DNA of 64,000 nucleotides, from NCBI GenBank assembly GCA_034620365.1, contig JAQGEQ010000201.1, positions 761,692-825,691 on the forward strand. The letters run 5' to 3'. The notes beneath the pieces are model-generated. The model was not told the DNA's origin. It did not search any database and saw only the letters and a program-made list of their open reading frames with translations. Made by a program: the position numbers and the translations under genes. This document shows positions 1 to 12,100 of this stretch, one piece after another; within the stretch, counting starts at the first letter, position 1; each line of letters begins with the position of its first letter. Source of the stretch: Pegea sp. RAD2-039. Its lineage: Eukaryota > Chordata > Thaliacea > Salpida > Salpidae.

Positions 1-19
1 CAACTTTTGATTGTTTCAG

Positions 20-1328
20 GTTTGTTCTTTGGATCTTTCTTCTAACAGACTCTCACATCTTGGTGGTTTAATGCATTTAGTAACTTCTACACCAAAATTA
101 AAAAAGCTCAATATATCAGAAAATGAAGTAAATCTCGATTTTTATTAGTTTTCAGTTAATTAATTAATTATTAGGTTTTTAGTTTTAATGAACTTGACAA
201 AATATCAGGATGGTATCTTGAAGAGCTGGTAATTGATACACCATCCGGTACACCTATTAATGAGTGCGTGGAGTTTTTGAAGTCAGTTGTTGCATCTTAA
301 ACAGAAGTTATAAAAGTTTTAACAAATTGCTTATTTTTCTGTTTTTAGTGCGATTCGAATTTTGTTTCCTTGTCTACAAAAGTTGGTAATAAGTTGCATG
401 TTTTGTTTAATCAGAAGACTGATTGTTTATTTATTTAGAATAATACCAATCTACCTCAAAATGTACCTAAAGTCTTGGTGCCATTGCCACAAAAGAATTC
501 CAGCCACGTAAACGAAGCAGCCAGAGGAATTATTACTGATCTTATTAGCAAGTAATCTGACATCATAAAAGTCCAAATTCATTCCTTAATTTACTCTTAA
601 TTTTTTGTTTAGGTATTTATCTTGTTATAATGATAGAGATATGACTTCATTAAAGCAATTTTATGATGAAAATTGTTTGTTTTCTTATCAATGTGATGAT
701 GTCCTTCCTATAGTTGCTCAGGATAAATTCCAACTCCTTGAACCAGCTTCATGTAAGTAATATTGTAGTTTGAAAATCAGAAACATTAGTTCTTGTATAA
801 TTGTGAAATTGAAGAAATTCTTATTTTTGTTAGATAACATTAAACGAATTTATGGAGCAGAAGATGTCATCTGCTTTTTGAGACATCAAGCTTCTGTTGA
901 ACAAGTTGATAAAGATTTTGAGCTTGATATGATGGTGGTTACTCCTCAAATTGTCTCGTTTGCTTACTCATGCTCTTGTATGAGAATTTTGCTGCATGGG
1001 TTAGGATGTAGAGATGAGTACAATGATCCAATGTTGAAACAAACAAGTCATATTGTTTGTCGTGTTGTCGATAACAGGTACATCTTCTTTATTAATTGTC
1101 AACATTCAACAAGTGAATTTATTTCAGTAAGATCAAAATTATCAATGAAATAGTGACCAAGAAGAAAGTAAAGATCAAATTTTCTTCTGAGGTATTCTAT
1201 TTTCATTTATTTCTTATAAAAATTAGTTTTTTCGGTTATTCACCACTTATATCTATTTATTATTTTTTCAGTTCTTTCCGTCAAATAAAGACATCACTGA
1301 TCTTGCTGAGAATCTAAAGATTACTTAA
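20..1328 (+). CDS. NXF1-like: NXF-type nuclear mRNA export factor, 3' exons (partial gene)
   Basis: Exports mRNA from the nucleus by binding RNA-protein complexes and nucleoporins. The gene enters from the left edge. After an acceptor at 19, the first exon reads LDLSSNRLSHLGGL and then LKKLNISENE, which are leucine-rich repeats. Later exons give FNELDKISGW and AIRILFPCLQKL, matching the end of the NXF LRR domain (family: FPKLLRLDG). From about 510 the NTF2-like domain begins (AARGIITDLISKYL) and continues through the exons near 613-753, 834-1078 and 1131-1192. The last exon (1272-1328) ends LAENLKIT and TAA, with AATAAA near 1448. Introns are 50-85 nt. One donor near 262 (GTGCGT) was chosen only because it restores the conserved frame. 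The C-terminal UBA/TAP-C domain that normally follows the NTF2 fold is absent. It could be an NXF paralogue rather than NXF1 itself; family assignment is firm. Confidence 0.8.
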
Positions 1329-2029
1329 AATTTTAAACTTTTAATACTTAAAAAGTATTTGAACTTTTTTTATACTTTGTAATATTATGTAATTTTTGAA
1401 GATATCTCTACTTATTCAAAGATATTTTTTGTCAATTTCTTTTATTTAATAAAAATTCTTTCTGAATGAATAATTAACATTTTTTAATTACTAAGAAATT
1501 CACTGAGCTGGCCAGAATCTACATTTAATTACTGGATGGTTGTCACCAGCAGTTTGTAAACTGTTGTCTGCAATGTTACAATATTTTACTCTGGAAGAAA
1601 TTTTAGATATGTTCATTTAGAAACATAAATTGAAATAATTTATCTGAAAGCTGAATTAAATCCGATATTTCCACAAACTATCTTTGATTGTACATTAGTG
1701 GATTTACTTAAAAAAGTAACCGATCGGAATAAACATCGTTATTTGCTTGCTTGATATTTTACATAAAATTGGTGATTTTAACTCTAACTTTCTCGAATAT
1801 CAACAGTTGTGTGCGGAATTTTTTTATGGTTTAGGGTAAACATTTTCTACTGGGTGAACACTTTAGAAATAAAATGTTCTTATGTTTAATTGTTCTAGGC
1901 GAGAATTAAACCAGTTTTACTACAAAATTTTCTCATGTACAAATCAGAGAGCACATTAAATAAAGATGTTGTTAATTGTATTAAACAGATTTAAAAGTAA
2001 TCTTATTTGAAATAACACAAAGAAAATAC
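1329..2029. other. Intergenic AT-rich DNA
   Basis: Holds the 3' UTR and probable poly(A) signal of the NXF-like gene (AATAAA near 1448). No further coding exon or structured RNA is visible. Confidence 0.5.
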
Positions 2030-2465
2030 AAATAGTGGTGAATTTCATTTATTTCAATAAATGCGAAGGAGGATGCCTGAAGAGACCGCCTCTCGCTAAC
2101 ACATATTCTCACGAATAATATCTATTAAATTAGGAATTTAGAAAGCAAAAAATGTAACACTTGACATTTCAGTAGTCCCAAAAGCATATAACAATGAACA
2201 ATTACATAGAATGTTAATAATATAAAAAAGTGAAAAAATAACAGTTTGGAAATAGCAGTGTTGGCAATATTATAACGGTTCAACTTCTGCTTGAACAAGT
2301 CGAGTGACAACGCGAGTGATTCTGCTATGATAATGTCTGATGGCAGCTGGTTCCAAGTACTAATTGTGCGGTATGAGAAAAAGTTTTCTCTGATTAACGT
2401 ACCAGGTGATATGGGCTTATTAAGGTGTACTGTGAATGACAAAAGAAGCACCATGACTAACAAAA
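2030..2465 (-). mobile_element. 5'-truncated LINE 3' end, same family as 50.93-54.06 kb
   Basis: Read on the minus strand this matches the last ~400 bp of the LINE at 53641-54055. It has the ORF2 C-terminus (HLNKPISPGTLIRENFFSYR, then TWNQLPSDI), the same 3' UTR and the same terminal block TTCGCATTTATT next to a GC-rich hairpin (about 2066-2093). The insert starts inside the ORF2 tail and keeps the 3' end, as expected of 5' truncation during target-primed reverse transcription. The coding part is not intact as a protein. The differences from the other copy (for example the loop of the hairpin) show that the two copies are separate, diverged insertions. Confidence 0.85.
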
Positions 2466-3189
2466 TAAAAATAAAAAGCCGCTTTCAATTTGTAACTAAT
2501 ATCAACTAGTGTATTAACGATGAAATTGCATTGGAACTGGATTAATACTTTTTAATAACAAAATCTCAACATCAATAACTACAAAATTAAGAAAGCCGCT
2601 AGATTTAATATAAGTATTGCTATGCTAACTCGTAGAAACTTGAAGCTAAACAAGATCCCGTATTAAGTCTCAAGACACATGTGTGTTAAAATTATGAGTT
2701 TTTTTTCGCTTATTCAACTCAATAAAAAAGTTTAAAAATGTAATGCCTTGTATTAATCCAATTGATTTTTAAATAGTTGAAATAAAATTAAGCTCATTTA
2801 TCAATAATTTTGTTGAAAGTGATTTGATTATCACAAAAATTTTCTGTAAATAATAAATTTAAGTATAAAATCTGTTTGTATTTTTACAAATCATAAAAAG
2901 GAGTTCTGCTCAGTTTTTATTGTTTTATTTTTTCAACCGTTTTTAATGATTTGTATTATTTGTTATCGAATCAGTATTACTTAAAGGTTTATATTTAGCT
3001 AAAATATATTTTTTAATTGAAAATTTGTATCTACATAAATTAACTTTGAACAATTTTTGTCAATCAAATAAAAAAGAAGAGATTAGAATCTATCATTTAA
3101 AATGTTTATCAAAAACAGTTGTTTGTTGAATACTTAGTAAATTATTTATTTTGAAGGAACTAAAATGTACTTAAATTAATGAGATATAA
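2466..3189. other. Intergenic, upstream of the dynein gene
   Basis: AT-rich with many T and A runs. It must contain the promoter and 5' UTR of the dynein gene, but I see no clear TATA box or TGACGTCA site here. Confidence 0.4.
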
Positions 3190-6100
3190 ATGATGAATTT
3201 AAATCAATCTTGTACTGATCAAAATGAGTCCAAAAAAACTCTTCCTCCCATACTTTTTAAGAAGCCAGAAGTTTCGAATGTCAAGGATGACAGGGAACAT
3301 ATCAGAAAAAAGCTTTTAAATCATAAAAGAAGTAAAACATATCAAAATGTTTTGGCTAAGACTCTGTTAGTAACTCGTTTCTGTTATTTTGATATTACTT
3401 TTGAATAGTAAGATTTTATGTGAAAAACTTTATAGATACTATTTCAACAAATCAAAGTGTGATGAAATTTAGATTTTAAGTAGAAGTTAAAAATCTCAAA
3501 ACTGTTTGACTTAAGTTAACATCTTCACCTTTAAAAATTTTTCACCTAATAACACTAAAAAATCAACTAAAAAATTGTCTTATCAATAAACTTCACATTT
3601 GGTGGTTGAGTGGTTTAATGGTTCTTAGGACTTGTTTGCTTGTAATAAGTCCACCAAATCACCTATCAAACCAATTTGTATGTTTATTTTAAAATAAGTT
3701 TAGAACCTTTATGGTAGATTATTGAAACTTATAATACACCAATATACAAATAAACCTTCAGAATGATGAGCAACCCTGTGTTTTTATTCATTACTTTATT
3801 GGTTATTAATTTTTAATCAAATAAACTGTTTCATAAAAATCAATTGTAGATTTTGTATACTTTGTCCTGCGAAGATATTCTAACAAAGTTATAAATGGTC
3901 GGGAATACCGTCTTAAAAACCAGTTTTTATCGATACTTTAAATTCTTACATTATATGCAGTATTGGTTATGCCAAAGCCGCTGAAAGAGAAACTAAGAAA
4001 CATTTAGAGAAAGCACCACCAAGGTCAAAAGAGCCACAAATGCCATCAACAGTAAGTATAACAACTAATATGTTTGACAGTTCATTGCATTAAATAAATT
4101 TTATTAAAAGATTTTAGTTATTGTTTACAAACAAATTATTTTCAACTAAAATAAAATGTTATTATTTGTACAGATGATGAGTACTCAACGAAAACGCCGA
4201 GTAAGATTTCGTTGAAAAATTTGTTTGTGAAATTTGTCGATTTGTAAACTAATATTATTAGATTTCATATCAGATACAATAAAAATATGTAAAAATTGTT
4301 AGAACATGTACTGGTTTATGAAAAACTGTGTTGAATCTGGCCCAATTAGTTCAATACAATCACAATGGCTGGATTCAATTTTGACTCGAATACCGAATCA
4401 TTTACAACGAAGTAAAAAACAAAAAGAAATTACTAGTTCATTATTTCATGAAATTGAAAATGAATATTTGCAAAGCATGAAAACATCTATGGGTGCTTAT
4501 ATAAACACTTTTTGCATCCAATATTTTGATTTTGTTATTTTTAGTTCAGCATGTTTTAACTACACCAAAAATTAAAGGATTGGAATTAGAAAAAGCTGGT
4601 CCTCCCCCTACCGAGCCTACGTAAGATTACATTTTGCTGATTTAGTGTTCAACAAATTTGAAATTTGGCCTTGTTGTTTTTAGTGACGTTGACTTTTCAA
4701 AACCATGGCATGAAAGCTTTGTTGTAGCTAAAAAATCAATTCAAGCAAACTTGTGGATAACTCATACGACTATGCAGCAGTTGCTACAAATTTGCCAACA
4801 GACTCTGGCAAATCAGTTACTCGTTGATGCTTCTGAAATGAGGTGGGTTTGGTAGTGAACAAGTTTCAGCAACTGATTAATTATGAAAAATATTCAGAAG
4901 TTCCGGACCTATTGACATTGATAAAGCTTTAGATGAAATTAGTTTAGGATGCGAGAGAAAAGAAGGTAGATTGTTACAAACATGGTTTCCACAAGTGGTT
5001 ACTGTCTTTTCTGATGAAAGCTCATATAAAAGAATTAGAAAAGAGAAACAAAGCTCATTTTTTGGCTGTGCTCATACTTTAATAGCTAATCAGGTAATTT
5101 CATAATAAGGATATCAGTGATATTTTAGAGTAGAAAATAGTTGGAAGTTCTTGTAATATTTTAATAGCAGTCTTTCTTCAATTTTCTAAAACTTAATTTT
5201 TGTTTCCAGTTGAAAAATTTGCTAACGAGGACTTTAGAAAAATGGCTTTTACTGTTTGATGTAAAAGATAAAAGCCAACTGCCTATATTCAAACTTATGA
5301 TGGCTTTTGACGATGGAAAAATAGATTTTTATCCAAGTTTTCAGGTTTTGTTCGTTGCTTAACAGTATTAAGTTAAACTTTACTTTTAAAGGATGTTGAA
5401 GACACAATCTTTTCAATCACGGATAAAATTTGTAAAAGTTTATGCAAATTTCCTTCGATTCAATCCTGGCTGTCGGGTTCTTCCACACTTACTTACATAG
5501 ACACAACTTTAGAAGAACATATCGTATTGAGAGTTGAGATAAAATTGAAATCATCAATTCATAAAAATTTGAAACCTGTTCAAGACTACTTAGAGATCAT
5601 TTGTATGTACTTGTGTATCTTGTAATCACATGACTTTCAAACTTTTTTGTAGTGGATAAATACAATTACTTGATTAATGGTGAAGCAGCTTCAGCTGTTG
5701 AGGAGTATTTAGCTGAAGAACATACTTTTGAAGATAGCTGTGAATATGTAGAGCAATTCCGAAAAGTAATAAAAGAAATAATTAATATGGATGGAATCAA
5801 ACACTTTGACATGGTAAGCTTCAATGTCTATTGGTCTTGCTTAAAGTTTACTTTATTCTAGATTGAGCTTGATTGTGAAGAAGTTAAAGATGGCTTTATA
5901 AATTCTGCTCGATCTCATATGAGCACGTTGCTCACTGAAATGTCTGCATACCATCGAACAGAAAACGAAAAGTTAGTTTCAAAAATATTTTTGAGAAAAA
6001 ATATAAAACAAGTTGTTTAATTTAAAGAATTTGTCATGAATTTGAAGAGATTAAAGAAAGATGTTTAAAAGTTCCTGAGTCTACAGAAGAAATGATGCAG

Positions 6101-9100
6101 ATGATATTATTTGTGAAATCAGCTAGTAATGAAGGTACAAGTGTCTTGTTTAGGAATCTTCATTTTTTGATTCTAATCTTCACAGGTTTGATCTCACTAA
6201 CGAAACGTATTCAAATAAGTTATGAAAGATTGGATTATCTACTAAATGTTCACACGTTCACACCAGAAGATATTCAATTAAATAAAACCGTTCTTAAATG
6301 GCCACAAGAAATTATTCCTATATTTGAAGCTAATGATGATCTAGTAGAAAAAACTAAACAGGCTAATGAGCAAGAACTATTACAAAAAAGAGAAAAAATT
6401 TTGTTGGAATTGGAAAAGTTGAGTAGAAAAGTCGCTGAGTTGGAGTTGATGGGTGAAATTGATTTGATGCAACAATATGTGTTAGATACAAGATCAATTC
6501 ATAAAAGAATTGTTGAAGCTCAAGATCAAATCAACTTTATAAACAAAGTTAGTTGAGATTTTATTGTTTGGATTTATCATCAGTTTAAATGACTTTTTTC
6601 AGGAAGAAGAGCTTTTTAAATGGGAAGTAACCACTTATCCATTAGTTGAAGAAATACAAGCGAACCTTGAACCATACCAAAAACTTTATAATCTTGTTTT
6701 ACGTTGGCAAAAAGCTGAAAAGAAATGGTTGGATGGAGAATTCCTGAAACTAGAAAGTGAAGCTATCACATCTGATGTTGAAGAGTTTTGGCGCGAAATA
6801 TATAAAGGTTTATAAGATCTTTTGTAGATTGCAAGATCATTTCAGGTTTTAACAACTTTCAAATAATTTCTTAGCTAACAAAACCTTCATTCAAAAAAAG
6901 AAGAAGCGAGAAGAAGAAAAACGACAACAGAAGAGAAGAAGAGTTGGAAAAGATGAAGATGAAGAAGAGAAAAAAGATGTAATCATTGAATTGTGTAAAA
7001 GTATGATGGAAGAAGTAAAAAGTTTTAAGGTTGGTAGTTGAGAAAAGTTTTCAAAATTGATTTGAAATCTTCATTCACAGGTAAATATTCCTCTCATCTC
7101 AACAATGTGTAACCCTGGAATCAGAGATCGACATTGGGTCTTAATGTCAGAGCTTTTTGGTGAAGACTTGACACCAGATGCGGGCACAACTCTACGGAAG
7201 ATGTTGAAAAAGGGTCTTGAGCCATTTATGTCCAAATTTGAAGGAATAAGTGGGGCTGCTAGTAAAGTAATATTTGAATAAGTTGATGATGAAAAAGAGA
7301 AATTTGATTTTTTGATTTTAGGAATTTTCATTGGAAAAAGCTCTGAAGAAGATGATAGAAGAATGGGATGATGTCGTGTTTAATACAACTCCGTATCGGG
7401 AAACAGGAGTTTCTATCTTGTCAGCATTAGATGAGATACAAACAATTCTAGATGATCAAATAGTAAAATCGCAAACAATGAAGGGATCTCCTTTTATTAA
7501 ACCATTTGAAGAAGAAACAAAAGTAAGTGATAAAAATGAGAATCATGATCCTTTATATATCGGGATGTAGGCATGGGAAGAACGTCTTCTTCTGATTCAA
7601 GACATTCTTGACGAATGGCTTAAAGTCCAAGCTCAATGGTTGTACTTGGAACCAATCTTTAGTTCGGAGGATATTATGCAGCAAATGCCGGAAGAAGGAA
7701 AACTCTTTCAGACTGTTGATAGGAATTGGAAGGATGTGATGAAGTTTGTGTCACGTGACCCGCACGTGAGTAGTCACGTGGTATTGTGTTGAAAAGTTGC
7801 AAAGAAAATGAACATTTGAAGGTTCTAGTTGCTACTTCAATGCAAGGACTTCATCAGAAGTTATCGGATAGTAATTCGTTGTTAGATCGGATCATGAGAG
7901 GATTAAACGCGTACTTGGAAAAGAAGAGACTCTTCTTTTCACGGTTTACTGATTCCTCATCATCTTTATCATTTAATAGAATTTTTCAAAAAATCTCAGC
8001 TTCTTTTTCCTCTCTAATGATGAGATGTTGGAGATCTTATCAGAAACCAAAGATCCGACTCGAGTCCAGCCCCATTTGAAGAAATGTTTTGAAGGAATCG
8101 CCAAATTGGAGTTTCTTGATAATCTTGATATCCGATCAATGTTTAGTAGTGAAGGAGAGAAGATCGAATTGATTGAATTGATCTCTACATCCGAAGCAAG
8201 AGGATCTGTAGAGAAGTGGCTGCTACAAGTGAATCAACTTCTCAACATTTCTCGATTCGTTTTTTTAAATTTCGAATCACAATTTCAGGTCGAAGATTTG
8301 ATGTTAAAATCGCTTCGTGACGTCATCATTCGAGCTAACGCTGCATATGATGAAACTGAACGTCACGAGTGGGTAACACAGTGGCCTGGACAAGTAAATA
8401 GATGACTGATTAAGTTTGGTCTTCATCTAAACTCGTTTTAATCACCCACAAGGTAGTCCTGTATGTGAGCCAGATGTATTGGACCATGCAAGTCCACGAA
8501 GCTTTAAATAAAGATGGACTTGACGGGCTGGTCGCTTATGTTGATGTACTACACCAACAGGTTGGAATTGAAAGTTCCTCACAATCAGCAGGATAGAAAA
8601 TCTTTTACTTTTGTTAACAGCTCGGTCATATTGTTAATCTTGTACGAGGCAAGTTGTCAAAGCAAACGCGTATTACATTAGGAGCCCTTGTCACTATTGA
8701 TGTACATGCCCGTGATGTGATTAATGAAATGATTAAACAAGGTCCTTCTGTCTTCTGTGATCACTTGAGACTTTACTGGTTTTTATGCAGAGGTTTCAAA
8801 TGATAATGATTTCAATTGGTTGGCACAGTTGAGGTATTATTGGGAAGATGATAATGCAAGAGCTGCTATTATCAACGCAAATGTCAAATATGCTTACGAA
8901 TATCTCGGCAATTCACCCAGGTTGAAATTGAAGACAACTTTCGATATATAAGCTCCCAGAACAAATTTTCAATAAATCTTCTTCTTACAGATTAGTCATC
9001 ACTCCTTTAACTGATCGCTGTTATCGCACTCTAGTTGGGGCTTTCTATCTCAACTTAGGTGGTGCCCCTGAAGGTCCTGCTGGAACAGGTAAAACTGAAA

Positions 9101-12100
9101 CCACAAAAGATTTAGCCAAAGCACTTGCTGTACAAGTAAGTGATTGATTGATGTGATGTCAAACCTTTCAATTTGTTTTTCTTCTAAGTGTGTGGTCTTT
9201 AATTGCTCTGATGGTCTCGATTATTTGGCTATGGGCAAGTTTTTTAAAGGACTAGCTTCTTCTGGTGCTTGGGCTTGTTTTGATGAGTTTAATAGGATTG
9301 AACTAGAAGTTCTTAGTGTAATTGCACAGCAGGTTTGATTGGTTGTAAATGATTTTGTTGGATAAAAAGTTAGTTGTAAATAGATGATGAGTATACAACG
9401 AGCAATTCAAGCTCATGTTGAAACATTTAACTTCGAAGGAACTGAACTCAGTTTAAATCCAAATTGTTTTGTTGCTATAACAATGAATCCAGGATATGCT
9501 GGTAGATCAGAGTTACCTGACAACTTGAAGGTTTTTTACTTAATTTCGATGATAATTATTTATCTGATAAGATTTTGTTTAGGTTTTATTCAGGACTGTT
9601 GCTATGATGGTTCCTGATTATGCTCTGATTGCTGAGATATCTTTGTATTCGTGCGGATTTTTAGATGCTCGAAATCTTTCAGTAAAGATCGTGATGACGT
9701 ATCGTTTGTGTTCTGAGCAATTATCATCTCAATTTCATTATGATTATGGAATGAGAGCTGTAAAAGCTGTATTGGTAGCTGCTGGTAACTTAAAACTGAA
9801 ATTTCCTGACCAAAATGAGGATATATTAGTAAGTGATATCTGAATGATTTGAATGACGAATCTTGAATATTTGTCAATTTTAGCTTCTGCGCTCAATTCA
9901 AGATGTCAATTTACCGAAATTCTTATCTCATGACATCCCATTGTTTCGAGGGATCACTTCTGATCTCTTTCCTGGCGTTGAACTTCCAGTCGCTGACTAC
10001 AAAGTGTTTCTGGAAGCAGTTGATCGATCTTGTAAAACTCATCAAGTGCAGCCGGTACCAACTTTCATTGAGAAAATTATTCAAACTTATGAAATGATGA
10101 TAGTACGTCATGGGTGAGTAATTTCTTAGAAATATTTGATAAAAGTTAAATGGTGAATATTTGTTATAGTTTTATGATGGTTGGAGATTCATTTGCGGGA
10201 AAGACTAAATGTTTGCATGTACTAGCTGATGCTCTAACATTACTAAGTGAAGAAAGTGGTTGTGATGAAGAGAAAGTCATTCATAAAACTGTAAATCCTA
10301 AAGCAGTTACTATGGGGCAATTATTCGGTGAATTTGACCCAGTGTCGCATGAGGTAATTGATGTTATGATCTGAAAGATATAATCTGATGTTTTATCAGT
10401 GGGCAGATGGTATTGTAGCAAATACCTTTCGTGAGTTCTCAAGTATGGACAGTCCAGATAGAAAATGGGTCATTTTTGATGGACCAATTGACACATTGTG
10501 GATTGAAAGCATGAATACTGTTTTAGATGATAACAAAAAACTTTGTTTAATGTCTGGAGAAATTATTCAAATGTCTTCAACTATGAGTTTGATCTTTGAA
10601 ACTCAAGATCTTTCACAAGCTTCTGTGAGATTCTTCAAACTAATTTATATTCTTATTGAACAGTTTTTTGTGTCTTTCAGCCGGCAACTGTGAGTAGATG
10701 CGGCATGATTTATCTCGAACCGAAATCACTAGGATGGAAACCAATGTTTAATTCATGGCTTGATCATCTACCTGATGTCTTCAGAGTTGAACACTCATCA
10801 CTTATTGAAGATTTGTTTGATACTTTTATTGACTCTTCAGTTCGATTTTGTCAAAAAAATTGCAAAGAAGTAAAAAAGATTTGTTTCAACTTCCAGTTTT
10901 AAAAACTTTCAAATTTTTAAAGATTCTCGCATCTCAAAGTTTCAATCAAATCAGATCTTTGATGTATCTCTTTGAGATGCTCTTATTTGAAGCAGGACAC
11001 GAAGAAAATTCAGCATCCAATAAAAATCTTCGAATTTGGATCCAGGTACAAACAGGATTTGATCCACTTTCTTACTCTAAATCATCTTCTTTAGTGTGTC
11101 TTCCTCTTCTCTTTAATCTGGTCAATTGGAGCAGTTATTGATCTTGAAGGAAGGAAGATCTTCAGTCAATACCTCCGAGACATGGAATCAGGAGCCTCAT
11201 TAGCAATTGGCAAGTTTGAAACTCCTCTGCCTGAAAGTGGACTGGTCCATGATTACTACTTCCAACAAAATGGTCGAGGTCGTTGGATGCATTGGACAGA
11301 CCTGGTCAAAAGTTCTGAAATATCAGCTGATAGGGCCAAAGATATTCAAAATGTCATCGTGCCAACAATGGATACTGCAAGGACATCTTATTTCCTTGAT
11401 CTTTGCGTCAAACATCAAAGACCTTTGCTCTTTGTTGGTCCTACGGGTACAGGTGAGTTGAGAAAGTAAAAAGATGAAATACTGGTTTGTGATTGGACGA
11501 TTATTACAGGCAAAAGTGTTTATGTGAAAAACAAATTAATGAACAACTTACCACAAGATAAATATCTTCCAACATTTATCAATTTTTCTGCTAAGACTAC
11601 ATCAAACCAAACACAAGGACTCATCATGTCAAAATTAGACAAACGTAGAAAAGGTTTGACATCAACAACTCCTCATCTTGTAGAGATCAACTCCTTGTAA
11701 TCAAGGTTTATACGGACCTCCTGTCGGAAAGCATTGTGTAATATTTGTTGATGACATGAACATGCCAGCTCGTGAAATATACGGAGCACAACCTCCTATT
11801 GAGCTACTTCGTCAATATTTTGATCATGGCAACTGGTGATATGAAATTCCAACTTTGACTATTTCATCAATTTCAATTTCGGTAGGTATGATCTGAAAGA
11901 AACTAGTAAACTATTGTTAGCTGATATCAACATCGTTGCTGCCATGGGACCACCAGGTGGCGCTCGTAATCCAGTCACTCAACGTTTTCTTCGTCATTTT
12001 AACATAATGGCAACTTTGGAATTTACTGATGACACAATGATCAAGATATTTTCAACTCTGATGAGCCTTTCAATGCGTTCCAACTCATTTAGTAACGAAA

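Noticed and set aside
3597-3670. Functional tRNA gene
   Set aside because: No seven-base acceptor stem, no T arm with TTCGANTC, and the stems seen are not those of a cloverleaf.
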